Source: CAVQFC01 sp963794305 (GTDB lineage: Bacteria > Acidobacteriota > Vicinamibacteria > Vicinamibacterales > CAVVIG01). From it: a stretch of 64,000 nt of DNA. The notes under the pieces were generated by a model. That model searched no databases. It worked only from the letters and a program-made list of their open reading frames with translations, and had not been told where the DNA came from. Shown here one piece after another: positions 9,007 to 18,985 of the stretch. The position numbers and the translations under genes are program-made. The stretch is from the NCBI GenBank assembly GCA_963794305.1, contig CAWCDQ010000046.1, forward strand, positions 54,280 through 118,279, given 5' to 3'. How positions within the stretch are numbered: the stretch's first letter is position 1; the number at the start of each line of letters is the position of its first letter.

Positions 9007-10017
9007 GGGTTGGATGCGCCGACGAGAGCGGCAAATTTCGTGAGGTCGATGTTTCCGCCAGAAACCACGGCGACGATTTTTCCGGAGCCCGCGCGTCCGC
9101 TCAGAGCCAGCCGCGATGGCGCAGCCGGCCGCCCCTTCAGCGATCACCCGCGCACGCTCCGCCACGAACTTCATGCCCTGCGCCACCTCGTCCAGCGAGA
9201 CGACGATGGAGCCGGAGAGCTGCGCGAGCAGCGGCCACATGGTCGTGAGCACCGACTTTCCGCCGGCGCCGTCCACGAACGACGCCTTCCAATTGTCGAA
9301 GTAGATCGGCCGGCCCGCGGCGAGCGAGGCCGAGAGCGGCGCGGCGGTTTCCGGTTCCGCGGCATAGACGCGTGTATCGGGTTTGAGCGCACGCACAGCG
9401 GCGGCGAGTCCCGCCAGAAGTCCGCCGCCTCCGAGAGGCGCGATGATCGCGTCGACGTCGGGCAGGTCTTCCAGGATTTCGAGACCGGCCGTCGCGTTGC
9501 CGGCGATGAAACGATCGTCGTCGAAGGGGTGCACGAAATGGCCGCTCATCCGGTCGGACCCGTGCGCTTCGACGGTCTTCCAGCACTCGTCATACGTCGC
9601 ACGGACGATGGAGGCGCCGAGGCGTTCGATGGCGCGAATCTTGGTATCGGGCGCCGTGTCCATCACCATCACCGAGCAGCGCGCGCCGGCCTTTCGTGCC
9701 GCGAGCGCGACGCCTTGCGCGGCGTTGCCCGCGCTGACGGTCCAGACGCCGTCGCTCAATTGTGCCGGCGTGAGCTGCCGGACGACGTTGTACGCGCCGC
9801 GGATCTTGAACGAGCCGATCGGCTGCAGACATTCGAGTTTGAGATACAGCTCCGCGCTTCCGGTCGCGGCGGGGAGATCGACGCGAATCAGCGGCGTGCG
9901 GATCGCGGCGCCGTAGACGGCTCCGGCCGCGTCGCGGATGGCGGAAAGCGGGATCAGGCGAGTGGAAATGTCGGTGGTCAAGCTGGGATCGTAACTCGAT
10001 TTCCCGGCCTCGTCCAT
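9003..10017 (-). CDS. Threonine/serine dehydratase, PLP fold type II (frameshifted at 3' end)
   Basis: About 337 residues. It deaminates threonine or serine to the 2-oxoacid. PLP is bound at Lys71 in GSFKIRGAYN; the phosphate-binding loop is PLGGGGLLAG. The frame breaks near 9105. In the correct frame the protein ends with the family motif VVSGGNIDLTKFAALV and a TGA at 9003-9005 overlapping the glgP start. No ACT regulatory domain is present, so it is of the catabolic (TdcB-like) or racemase-like short type rather than feedback-regulated IlvA. The ATG at 10017 is divergent from the asparaginase gene with almost no intergenic space. Confidence 0.85.
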
Positions 10018-10025
10018 AATTGGGC

Positions 10026-11046
10026 GTGCCCCCGGCGATCATCTCATCTGCAAACGGCCATCAGTTCACGAACGGCGGAGTTGAGACATGCGTCGAGCAT
10101 GCCTTTCGCCTGATGACGGACGGCGCCGCGCCACGCGATCCCCTCGAGGCGCTCGTCGAAGGCGTGACGATCGTCGAGCTCGATCCTGAAGAAACGAGCG
10201 TCGGCCGCGGCAGCCTGCCCAACGCAGACGGCGTGGTGCAGCTCGATGCCTGCTGCATGGATGGGCCGCGCCGGCGCGCCGGCGGTGTGGCTGCGCTCGA
10301 AGGTGTCGCGACGGCGGCGCGGGTCGCGCAGTGCGTGATGCGCGAGACCTCACATCATCTGCTCGTCGGGCCGGGTGCGCAGGACTTCGCGTGTCGCGCG
10401 CGGCTTCGCTCGCGAGGAGCTGCTGACGCCGAAGGCGCGCGGCCTCTGGATTGAATGGCGCCGCCGGATGGATGCGCGCCCGGATTCCGGATCGGAGAGC
10501 CCGGCGGCGCGTGTCGACGCCGGCTATACGATCGGCCTCGACATGTCGCGCGAAGGGCTCGTGGACGCGAATCATCTGTGGGGCACGATCAACTGCAACG
10601 CCGTCGGTCCGCGCGGTGAAATATGCGGCGTGACGACCACGAGCGGCCTTGCCTGGAAGATTCCCGGGCGGGTGGGCGATTCGCCGATTCTCGGCGCCGG
10701 TCTCTACGTGCGGCAGGGTGTCGGCGCGGCCGGATCGACCGGGCGTGGAGAGGCGACGCTCTACAACCTGTCGTCGTTCGCGATCGTTGACGCGATGCGC
10801 CGGGGGGCGCACCCGAAGGACGCGGGAATGGCGGCGCTGCGTCAGATTCTCGACGACACGATCGACCCGCGTCTGTTGAACGGCCATGGCCGTCCGAACT
10901 TCAACGTCAAGTTCTATGTCGTGAACGCCGCGGGGGAGTTCGCAGGCGTCGCGCTCTATGGCGGAGACGCGGTGCGCTACGCCGTGTGCACCGAAAACGG
11001 CGCGGAGTTGCGGGTCTGCGAGGGGCTGCTCGAAGGGGCGCCTTAG
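10026..11046 (+). CDS. N-terminal-nucleophile asparaginase family protein (glycosylasparaginase/isoaspartyl peptidase), frameshifted
   Basis: Ntn-hydrolase expected to autocleave before a catalytic threonine. The putative nucleophile is the Thr in LWGTINCNAVG, about 190 residues in. Upstream motifs NGGVETCVEHAF, DPLEALVEGVTIVE and VGRGSLPNADGVVQLDA fit the alpha chain of N4-(beta-N-acetylglucosaminyl)-L-asparaginase; GRVGDSPILGAGLYV is the conserved substrate loop of the beta chain. The frame changes once near 10380. No signal peptide was seen. The start is GTG 10026 or TTG 10020. It is divergent from the dehydratase, so the promoter must lie inside that gene. Confidence 0.82.
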
Positions 11047-11076
11047 CGTCGCATCTCACACGGATGTGAACACGCC

Positions 11077-11505
11077 CTATCCAAGCGTCTTGTCGATGAA
11101 GGCCGTCAGCGCCTCTATCGATCCATAGCCGAAGGTCGTACACGCGGGATGGTCGTTACCGGTGATGAGGCGCGAGACCTTGTCGCGGCGCGCCGCGTCG
11201 TAGAGCAGCACGACCCGCTGTCCGCTCGCGTGCGCGCGACCGAGCACATAGCCGACTTCGAAGCCGACGCCGTAGCTGGAGCCCGAGGCCTCGGCGACCA
11301 GGACGTCGCAGGCCGTCAGCCATTCCATGTCACGGCGAAAGACCTCTCCTTCCGTAATCGTCGACTCCGCCGCTTCCACGTCGTCGGCCAGCAGATGCTT
11401 GGTCTGCACGTGGTGGCCGTGGTGCTCGAGGCGTTCGCAGATGGCGCGCCCGGCGAGCACGCCGCCTCGGTCGCCGCGAACGGTGCAGGCGAGGTAGATG
11501 GTCAT
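11077..11505 (-). CDS. Nucleoside 2-deoxyribosyltransferase / DNPH1-like N-hydrolase
   Basis: 142 residues, intact. Rossmann-like fold starting MTIYLACTVRGDRGG. The segment DVLVAEASGSSYGVGFEVGYVLGR carries the catalytic glutamate typical of the deoxyribosyltransferase/Rcl (DNPH1) superfamily, which cleaves or transfers the deoxyribose-base bond of nucleosides or 5'-nucleotides. The short length and E-x-S context favour the DNPH1-like branch over classical NDT, but I cannot separate these from sequence alone. The whole upstream spacer to the P1 peptidase is heptamer repeat. Confidence 0.75.
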   Translation of the reverse strand: MTIYLACTVRGDRGGVLAGRAICERLEHHGHHVQTKHLLADDVEAAESTITEGEVFRRDMEWLTACDVLVAEASGSSYGVGFEVGYVLGRAHASGQRVVLLYDAARRDKVSRLITGNDHPACTTFGYGSIEALTAFIDKTLG

Positions 11506-11600
11506 CAGTTGTCAGTCCAGTCATCGGTCTCAGTCGGCACCAGCACCTCGGCACGTGGCACCCAGCGTTCGGCACCCGGCACCCGGCACCCGGCACCGAG
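11506..11600. repeat. Intergenic spacer made entirely of heptanucleotide repeats
   Basis: From base 11535 the spacer parses into nine 7-base units of consensus CGGCACC. The last four (11570-11597) are perfect and the left ones degenerate (AGCACCT, CGGCACG, TGGCACC, CAGCGTT). To the left, units of a different type ending in CAGT continue to the start codon of the deoxyribosyltransferase-like gene. The array ends three bases before the TAA of the P1 peptidase. Confidence 0.8.
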
Positions 11601-12729
11601 TTATTGTCTGGTCAGGTCGCGGACGCGATCGATCGGGATCGCTTCCGCCGTCCCGATTGCCGAACGGACGGTCGTCGCCTGAAACAGCGCGTTGTACACC
11701 GCCTCCTCCGTCGCTTCCAGGGCGGCCTCGAACAGCGGCGATGTTGCCTCGGTCGGCAGGATGGTATGCGTCCGTGCGGCGACTTCGTTGAACCGGCTGC
11801 GCATGTCCGGGCGACGTCGAGAAAGCAATCGCGAAGTCGCCGCTGCCGTTGCTGTACGAAGAGCCCGTCCTCGCCAGGCCGAAGATGGCGCGTGCGGCAA
11901 GCCGGCGCAGATCGCGCGCGTCGAGCGGCGCATCGGTCGCGACGACGAGCATGCAGGAGCCGTCGCCGTTGTCGTTGGCGGCCGCGGTACGCGTGCGGGG
12001 CGGCTGCAGCTGACGGAAGACCGGCACGCCGGCGATGGTCAGGTTGCCGCCGAAATTGGTCTGCGCCAGGACGCCGACGGTGTAGCTGCCCCGGTCGGCG
12101 GGAAGCTTCCTCGACGAGGTGCCGATGCCGCCTTTCCAGCCGTAGTTCACCGTGCCCGTGCCGGCGCCGACGGTGCCTTCGGCCACCGCGCCGCCGCTCG
12201 CTCCGGTGATCGCCGCCATCACGTGCTCGCGCGTCACGTGCAGGCCGCGGATGTCGTTCAGCCCGCCGTCGTTGGTCTCGCCGACCAGCGCGTTGACCGA
12301 TCGCACTTGTTCGTTGCCCGGCTGCCCGATCGTGTAGCGGACCACCGCGTCCATCGCCGTGCCGACGCTGAGCGTGTTGGTCAGGACGATCGGCGTTTCG
12401 ATCGTGCCGAGCTCGTTGACCTGCGTCGAGCCGGCGAGCTTCCCGAAGGCGTTGCCCACGAAGACGGCGCCGGCCACCTTGTCCTGGAACAGGTTGCCGC
12501 CGTGCGGCAGGACGGCGGTCACCCCGGTCCGGATGCGATCCCCTTCGATGATGGTCGTGTGTCCCACCCGGACGCCATCGACGTCGGTAATCGCATCGCG
12601 GGCGCCGCTCGAGTAGACGCCGACCACGATGCCGAGGTCTCGCGCGCGCGGCCGCGATTGCCCGATCAGGCTCGCGGCCGAGAGCGCCGTGACCGCGACG
12701 ATGGACGCCGTCAGAAGGACACGACTCAT
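11601..12729 (-). CDS. P1-family peptidase (DmpA-like aminopeptidase), exported, frameshifted
   Basis: About 375 residues. A self-processing N-terminal-nucleophile aminopeptidase of the DmpA/ArgJ fold. A signal peptide (VLLTASIVAVTALSAASLIGQ) shows it is exported. Family motifs include ARDLGIVVG, ITDVDGVRVGHTTI, NAFGKLAGSTQVNELG, and NDGDGSCMLVVATDAPL, where cleavage before the Ser creates the nucleophile. The frame changes near 11815 (IAFSTSPG to NEVAARTHTILPTE). The start ATG 12729 overlaps the DUF421 stop (ATGA), so the two are co-translated. Natural substrates are probably D- or beta-amino peptides. Confidence 0.85.
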
Positions 12730-13295
12730 GCCTTCAGCGCCGCCAGCTGTGACGTGATCTGTTCCAGTCGCTTCATGATTTCGTCGTGCCGCATGGTATC
12801 CGTATTCGGCTTCTTCCCGAAGAACGCGATGCTGCCGTTCGGGTCCAGCACGGCGCGATCGACTTCTTCGAGCGACGTGAAGCCCTGCTTGTGCGCCGCC
12901 GCCTCGAGCTCGAGCGGGCTGATCGCCTCCTTATTGAGGCAGTCGTTCGTGATGCGTCCGTTCTCGATCAGCACGTCCGGGTCGCCCTCGATGAACCGCT
13001 CGATCTTCTCGTGCCGCGAAATGAAGCGCACGAGCACGTAGTTGACCAGCAACAGCGTCGACGCGCCAATCACGCCGCCGGTGACGGTGTTGTCCTCGCC
13101 GATGATCGCATTCTGCACCGTATTCGACAGCGTGAGCAGGACGACCAGATCGAACGGATTCAGCTGCGCCAGCTCTCGCTTCCCGGCGAGCCTGAGGCCG
13201 ACGATAAGGAAGGCGTAGACCAGGATGGGGCGCAGGATCTTCTCACCGATCGGCAGCGCCAGCGCGAACATGTTGTGCCACATCTGCATTTGCAT
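12726..13295 (-). CDS. DUF421 membrane protein (YetF-like)
   Basis: 189 residues, intact. N-terminal membrane segments (ILVYAFLIVGLRLAGKREL, LLLVNYVLVRFI) are followed by the conserved DUF421 cytoplasmic domain (FIEGDPDVLIENGRI, LEAAAHKQGFTSLEEVDRAV, VLDPNGSIAFF). A C-terminal helix contains MKRLEQITSQLAALKA. The molecular function is unknown; homologues YetF/YrbG-type occur in spore formers and many diderms. It heads a two-gene operon with the P1 peptidase and is divergent from the sulfatase gene; the region 13296-13334 would hold both promoters. Confidence 0.85.
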   Translation of the reverse strand: MQMQMWHNMFALALPIGEKILRPILVYAFLIVGLRLAGKRELAQLNPFDLVVLLTLSNTVQNAIIGEDNTVTGGVIGASTLLLVNYVLVRFISRHEKIERFIEGDPDVLIENGRITNDCLNKEAISPLELEAAAHKQGFTSLEEVDRAVLDPNGSIAFFGKKPNTDTMRHDEIMKRLEQITSQLAALKA

Positions 13296-13334
13296 GGCAG
13301 GGATTATCCCGCTGCTATGATTGTTGACGACATA

Positions 13335-15822
13335 ATGAGTACGTCAACGTCGCGGCGCCGCTGGCTGGCCGGCCCCGCGGCGCTCGTCGCGCTGGTGCTC
13401 GCGACCGCATGCCGCTCCGTTTCCCCGCCTCCCTATCCGCTCGCGTTCTCCATCGAGGCCGCCTCGCCGAGGGTCCTCGAAACCTCCCAGGAAATCTCGG
13501 TCCCCGTCACGCTCGGCAACAGCGGTGTCCGCTCGTGGGATCCGGCCCACGTTCACCTGTCGTACCACTGGCTCTGGCTCGTTCCTCGCGAACTGGTCCA
13601 TCGCTCGCAAACGGTGCCGTATCACGGCGGCATCCGGACCGACCTTGGCAGCGAGGCGCCGGTGATGCCGGGCGCCCACGTCGGCCTGCAGGGACGCATC
13701 CTGGCGCCCGCTACGCCGGGCGTGTACTGGCTGCAGTGGGACATGGTGGAGGAGGGCGTCACCTGGTTCGCGCAAGTGGCGCCGCGTCAGCCCCGCCGGC
13801 TTGTCGTTGTCGTCCCGCCGCTGGCGTGGGTTCTTGCGCCGCTGCCGCTGCTGCTCGCGCTGTGGGGCCTTTTCGCATCGAGACGCGGGAATAGACGGTT
13901 CGCCGACGTCGTCTGGTGCGTGGCGACGCTGACGGCCAAGCCGCTCATCCTCGTGCACACCGCGTTGCTGGAGCCGACAGCTGTCGCCTACTGGTTGATC
14001 GTCGCGGTGGCCGTCCTTGTGCCGGCGCTGGCCCTTTTCCTTCTGCCGCAGCGCCGGCGGCCGTGGGCTCTCCTGGGGATTGGTGTCTTCTGTTCTCTGC
14101 TGATCCTTGCCGACGTCGTCTATTACCGGTTCTTCGGCGACGTCTTGTCGACACCTGCCATGCTGGCTGCGCGTCAGACGGGCCACGTGTGGGGATCGAT
14201 CGGCAGCTTGTTCACGCCGGGGCTGGTGTGGCTCGTGGCCGACTGGCCGATTGCCTTCTGGCTCGCCGCACGCCTGTCGCGCCGAACCGTGGCCACACCT
14301 CCGGAATCACCTCGCGCACGCATTCCGATGGCTGTGGGTGCTGCCGCGGTGGCGCTCCTGGTGAGCGGCGCCGTCCTTGCGGTCCCTCGCGTGCTTGCGT
14401 CCACGCCGCTCGATCAGATGTTTCGCGCGAGGGCCGTCGTCGAACAACTGGGACCATTTGGCTACCACACGTACGACGCGTGGAACTACGCGCGGAGCCG
14501 CTGGTTCCGCCGGCCGGCGACGGCTGACGCAAATCGACGACGCCGTCGCCTGGCTTCGGGAACGAGCGCCTCTGCGGGCCGGAGCGTCGGCGTTCGGCGC
14601 GGCGCGCGGCCTGAATCTCATCGTCGTGCAGGTGGAGTCGCTGCAGGACTTCGCGGTGGATTTCACCGTGGGCGGCCAGGAGGTGATGCCGCACCTGCGC
14701 CGGTGGACGAGCGACAGCCTGCGCTTCACCAACGTCACCGATCAGACGAGCGAAGGCCGCACGTCGGACGCGGAATTCACGACGATGACGTCGCTGCTGC
14801 CGCTCTATCACGGAGCGGTCGCCTTCCGCATGCCCGGCAATCACTACACGGCGCTGCCGGACGTCCTGACGGAGCACGGCTATTCGACGCTGTCGGCCGT
14901 CGCGTTCGAGGCCGGGTTCTGGAACCGGCAGGTGATGCACCCGGCCTACGGATTCCAGAACAGCCTCTTCGAGCCCGATTTCCAGATGACGGAACAGATT
15001 GGATGGGGGCTGAACGACCGCGACTTCCTGAAGCAGATGGTGCCTCACCTCGAGCAGCAGCCCCGTCCTTTTGGCGCGTGGCTCATCACCCTGTCGTTGC
15101 ACCACCCCTTCGAGTCGTTTCCCAACACGCACAAGGTTCTGAAGCTTGGCGCCCTGGAAGGCACGTCGTTCGGCAACTACCTGCACACCATGCGTTTCTT
15201 CGATCAGGCGCTCGCGGACTTCAAGGACGCGCTCGCGCGCGATGGACTGCTCGACAGCAGCCTCATCGTCGTGTTCGGCGATCACGATGCCGGCTTCGCC
15301 CGCGACCCGTCGCTCGCGCGGACGATTGGAATTGGCAGCGACGATGTCGCGTGGACGCTCAACGATCGCGTGCCGCTGTTCATTCGGGTGGGACGGGCGG
15401 GAGGGACAGGAGCGGGCGGGAGAGGCGGGAGGGAGCAGGAGAGAGCTGGAGAGGCAGGACGGGAGTTGATCGGCGCGCGAACGATGCCGGCGGGACAAAC
15501 TGATTTTGCGCCGACGATCCTCGCGCTGCTTGGAATCGATCCCGCGCCGCTGCCGTACCTCGGACGAAACCTGCTCGGCGCCGACGGCGATCGGCCGGTG
15601 CCGCGTCCGTACGGCGACTGGCTCGACGCCAGGCACCTGTTCCGCGCCGGGAGCGTCGGCACGTCCTGCTACGATCTCGTGAAGCACGCGATCGTTGCAC
15701 CGATGGAATGTGCCGTGGAAGCTGCGCGCGCGCGGCGCGCTGGCGAGCTGTCGCGGCTCATCGTGCTCGACGATCTGCAGCAGCAGCTGAGGACGCTCCT
15801 CGCAGCGGTTCCGCCGCAATGA
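13335..15822 (+). CDS. LtaS-type sulfatase/phosphoglycerol-transferase-like membrane protein (frameshifted, repeat-invaded)
   Basis: About 820 residues. The N terminus may be lipidated (LVLATACRS). It is followed by a beta domain, four to five membrane segments (for example AWVLAPLPLLLALWGLF, AYWLIVAVAVLVPALALFLL) and a periplasmic alkaline-phosphatase-fold domain. The catalytic threonine is in the family motif SEGRTSDAEFT, and a metal site is FGDHDAGF; LIVVQVESLQDF opens the catalytic domain. Gram-positive relatives polymerise glycerol phosphate; in a diderm a phosphoglycerol or phosphoethanolamine transfer to surface glycans is more likely. The frame shifts near 14520. About 27 residues after PLFIRV come from a 9-base repeat in frame. 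An alternative ATG is at 13317. Confidence 0.8.
15386..15465. repeat. Period-9 G-rich minisatellite inside a coding sequence
   Basis: Degenerate units such as GGGCGGGAG and AGGCGGGAG with period about 9 encode a Gly/Arg/Glu-rich insert between PLFIRV and the conserved AGQTDFAPTIL of the sulfatase. The same GGCGGGA/GGCAGGA wording appears in intergenic arrays at 44471 and 46903. Confidence 0.65.
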
Positions 15823-16496
15823 GTACAATGCGCATGCACATGCGCTCGGTCGTCACCTGTCTCGTTCTCGTTTTCGTCTCGTTGTCGCGTCAAGCTCTCG
15901 CACAGGATCCTCCGCCGCCAATCCCGTGGGTGGTCGTCGACGTGCACGGGTCCATTCCGCGATTCCCCTCGGACAATCCCGACCTTGCCGCCAGTCGCAA
16001 CATGAACGTGGCTGAACTGCCGGGGGCCGGTCTCGGCGCGCAGTTCGGCCTGCACGTCTATCCGCTGCACACGCGAATCATCACGATCGGGCTCGGCGGC
16101 GAACTGGCAATCGGTCATGCCTCGTTTACGCCCCTCTCCGGCACACCGCCAACCGGCACCACCCCGCTTCGCGCGTCGGAGGAGCACCTGACGACGCTGT
16201 CGCCGCAGCTGTCGCTGAACTTCGGGAACGGTTCGGGCTGGAGTTACTTGAGCGCCGGGCTCGGAACAACGATATGGTCGCTCGTCCACCGAGGATCTGG
16301 GAGACTACCCGCCGAACAGCGACAGGCTGAAAACGCTGAACTACGGTGGCGGCGCGCGATGGTTCATCAAGCCCCACCTCGCCTTCAGCTTCGACGTGCG
16401 GTTCTATGCGATCAGCCCGGGGTTCGCGTACATCTTTCCGGTCGGACGCCGCGAACGACGCTCCTGATCATCGCGGCTGGAATTTCGGTCAAGTAG
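15819..16496 (+). CDS. Outer-membrane beta-barrel protein (frameshifted)
   Basis: About 220 residues. The ATG at 15819 overlaps the sulfatase stop (ATGA). A signal peptide (SVVTCLVLVFVSLSRQALA) is followed by alternating amphipathic strands (LGAQFGLHVYPLHTRIITIGLGGE, SPQLSLNFGNGSGWSYLSAGLG, NYGGGARWFIKPHLAFSFDVRFY). This fits a small 8-stranded OmpA/OprF-like barrel. Two frame changes are needed, near 16290 and 16450, after which it ends LLIIAAGISVK. Co-transcription with the LtaS-like enzyme suggests an envelope role. No peptidoglycan-binding domain is present. Confidence 0.65.
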   Translation: MSTMRMHMRSVVTCLVLVFVSLSRQALAQDPPPPIPWVVVDVHGSIPRFPSDNPDLAASRNMNVAELPGAGLGAQFGLHVYPLHTRIITIGLGGELAIGHASFTPLSGTPPTGTTPLRASEEHLTTLSPQLSLNFGNGSGWSYLSAGLGTTIWSLVHRGSGRLPAEQRQAENAELRWRRAMVHQAPPRLQLRRAVLCDQPGVRVHLSGRTPRTTLLIIAAGISVK

Positions 16497-16512
16497 ATCC
16501 GGCGGAACGTCC

Positions 16513-18951
16513 TTACTCTCCGCGCAGCGCGATCATCGGATCCACGCGCGTGGCGCGGCGGGCGGGAATGTAGCTCGCGACGAGCGCGACTGCGAGTAAA
16601 CCGATCCCGACGCCGGCAAACGTCAGCGGGTCGGTGGGGCTGACGTCGAACAGCAGCCCGCGAATCAGCCGCGCGCCGGCAAAGGCCATCGCCGATCCGA
16701 TCGCCACTCCAATGATGGCCAGGCGGCCGCCTTCGCTGAGCACCATCCGGACGACGTCAGCCGGGCTGGCGCCGATTGCCACGCGCACGCCGATCTCATG
16801 AGTGCGCTGGCTGACCGAGTACGCGACGACTCCGTAGACGCCGACCGTTGCCAGCGCGAGCGCGAGGCTGCCGAGGAGCGCGAACAGCAGCATGTTCAAC
16901 CGGCGATCCGACGTCGAATCGGCGAGCACCTGATCCATGGTCGTGACGTCGGAGATGCCGAGGCTCGGATCGACCGCATGGATGGCCGCGCGCGCATAGC
17001 TCGTCGCCGCGAGCGGATCGCCGGACGTCCGGATCACCCACGACATGGTGGACACGGCTGGCGCGTCCGAGCCGCCGTAGCGGAACTGCGTGTGTGCCCG
17101 GTACATCTCGGGGCGCGGCAGCATGTCGAGGCCGCGATGATGCACGTCGGCGACGACGCCGACGACCGTGAGCCAGACGCCATTGCCGCCCATCGCCATG
17201 CGGCGGCCGACCGCGCTCGTGCCGGTCCAGTATTTCTTCGCCATCGTCTCGTTGACGATGATCACGGGAAGCGACGCCGCGGTGTCGGCATCCGTGAACG
17301 TACGCCCTTCACGCAGCGGAGTGCCGATGGCCTCGAAGTAGCCGGGGGTGACGACCTGCCAGTCGGCGGCAATCGACCGCTGATTGTCCGCCGGGCGTCC
17401 TTCGACGCGGATGCCCCAGTCGCCCCGCGTGCTCGCCAGCGGAAGTCCCGTCACGCCGCCGGCGGCCTGCACTCCGGGCGATTCCCGCAGACGGCGGCCC
17501 AGGTCGGCGTACGCGCGCACCATCGAAGCGGACGTGGTGTAGGTCTGCGCCGGCAGCGACGTTCGAAGCGTGAGTGCGTGCGACGGATTGAAGCCGGCGT
17601 CGACCTCGAGCAGGCGCTGGAAGCTCCGCGCCAGCAGCAGCGCCGCGGCGACGAGCACCACCGACGCCGCCACTTCGCCGACGACGAGCGCGCGGCGCAG
17701 CCAGCCGGTGGCGACGCGCGAGTCGCGCCCGCCTTCCTTCAGCACCGGTTGCAGGTCGGCCCGCGATGACTGAATGGCCGGCACGATGCCGAACAGGACG
17801 CCGGTGACGAGCGCGATCGTGGCGGTGAACGCGAGCATGCGGCCGTCGATCGCGATGTCCTGCACGCGCGGAATCTTCAGCGGATCGAGCGCGATCAGCC
17901 CGCGCGTCAGCAGGTAGGCGAGGGCGATGCCGGCGGCGCCGCCAAGCGCCGACAGCACCATCGATTCGGTGAGCAGCTGGCGAATGACGCGTCCGCGTCC
18001 CGCGCCCAGGACGACGCGGATGGCGATTTCCTTCTGTCGCGCTTCGGACCGGGCGAGCATCAGGTTGGCGACGTTGGCGCACGCGATGAGCAGAACAGCC
18101 CCGACCGCCATCAGCAGCACGACCAGCGCCGGACGGATCTCGCCGAACACTTCACGCGGTGCCGGGACGAGCGTGAGACCGAACTGGGTGTCGTACGAGT
18201 TCGGATAGCGCTGGAAGAACCCGTTGGTAATCGTGTCGATCTCGGACTGAGCCTGGCGGAGCGACGCGCCCGGACGCAGGCGTGCGAGCGCGTTCAATCC
18301 GTGATTCCCTCGCTCCTGCGGATCGTTCGGGCCCAGCGCCAGCGGGACCCACAACTGCGTGAACGCGCGGCTCGCGTAGTCGAGCGGCAGGCGCAGCTCG
18401 GCCGGCAGCACGCCGACGACGGTGTAGGGCGCGGCGTCGAGCTGAATCGAGCGTCCGACGATGGAAGGATCCGACCCGAACTGCGATCGCCAGAGACCCT
18501 CGGTCAGCATGACGACGTGTTCGTGGCCGGGGCGATCCTCGTCCGCCGTGAACAGGCGCCCCGCGATCGGCGTGGCGCCGAGCGCGGCGAAGATGCCGGG
18601 CTGCACCTGCGCGGCGAGCACGCGGAGAGGATCGCCGCCCCCGGTGAGATTGAATGACGTCGAGCTGAACGCCGCCACGTGCTCCAGGGATCGCGCCTGC
18701 TCCTGGTAGTCCACCAGCTCGCCCTGCGACACCCACGTCTTCGTCCAGTTGGTCCAGTGGCTCCACAAGAGGACCACGCGATCGGGATCCTGATACGGAA
18801 GCGGCCTCAGCAGGACGGCGTTGACGATGCCGAAGATGGCCGAGTTGGCCCCGATCCCAAGCGCCAGCGTCAGCAGCGCCACCAGCGTGAAGGCGCGCTG
18901 CTTGGCCAGGCCGCGAATCGCGAAGCGCAGATCCTGCAGGAATGTGGACAC
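16513..18951 (-). CDS. ADOP-type MacB/FtsX permease
   Basis: About 812 residues, intact. Acidobacterial duplicated orphan permease: an FtsX-like integral inner-membrane protein with two MacB periplasmic core domains and duplicated FtsX modules, lacking its own ATPase. Motifs: FLQDLRFAIRGLAKQ at the start, ALGIGANSAIFGIVNAVLLRPL, VLLIACANVANLMLARSEAR, the second core, and RRATRVDPMIALRGE at the end. GTG at 18951 is preferred. The ATG at 19020 would add 23 residues encoded by a palindromic repeat plus spacer, which no ADOP needs. It is presumably energised by a separate MacB-like ATPase not seen here. Confidence 0.9.
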   Translation of the reverse strand: MSTFLQDLRFAIRGLAKQRAFTLVALLTLALGIGANSAIFGIVNAVLLRPLPYQDPDRVVLLWSHWTNWTKTWVSQGELVDYQEQARSLEHVAAFSSTSFNLTGGGDPLRVLAAQVQPGIFAALGATPIAGRLFTADEDRPGHEHVVMLTEGLWRSQFGSDPSIVGRSIQLDAAPYTVVGVLPAELRLPLDYASRAFTQLWVPLALGPNDPQERGNHGLNALARLRPGASLRQAQSEIDTITNGFFQRYPNSYDTQFGLTLVPAPREVFGEIRPALVVLLMAVGAVLLIACANVANLMLARSEARQKEIAIRVVLGAGRGRVIRQLLTESMVLSALGGAAGIALAYLLTRGLIALDPLKIPRVQDIAIDGRMLAFTATIALVTGVLFGIVPAIQSSRADLQPVLKEGGRDSRVATGWLRRALVVGEVAASVVLVAAALLLARSFQRLLEVDAGFNPSHALTLRTSLPAQTYTTSASMVRAYADLGRRLRESPGVQAAGGVTGLPLASTRGDWGIRVEGRPADNQRSIAADWQVVTPGYFEAIGTPLREGRTFTDADTAASLPVIIVNETMAKKYWTGTSAVGRRMAMGGNGVWLTVVGVVADVHHRGLDMLPRPEMYRAHTQFRYGGSDAPAVSTMSWVIRTSGDPLAATSYARAAIHAVDPSLGISDVTTMDQVLADSTSDRRLNMLLFALLGSLALALATVGVYGVVAYSVSQRTHEIGVRVAIGASPADVVRMVLSEGGRLAIIGVAIGSAMAFAGARLIRGLLFDVSPTDPLTFAGVGIGLLAVALVASYIPARRATRVDPMIALRGE

Positions 18952-18985
18952 GAATCCCCTCGAGCGCGTTACAGCAGTGGGCTTT

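Noticed and set aside
6850..10017. A 1055-residue fusion of threonine dehydratase and alpha-glucan phosphorylase
   Set aside because: The continuous frame results from one frame change near 9105. In the other frame the dehydratase ends normally (SGGNIDLTKFAALV) with a TGA overlapping the phosphorylase ATG, so they are two coupled genes.
16513..18951. ADOP permeases as part of a drug-efflux MacAB-TolC operon
   Set aside because: No MacA-like adaptor, ATPase or TolC gene is adjacent to either copy; orphan duplicated permeases are normal for Acidobacteriota.
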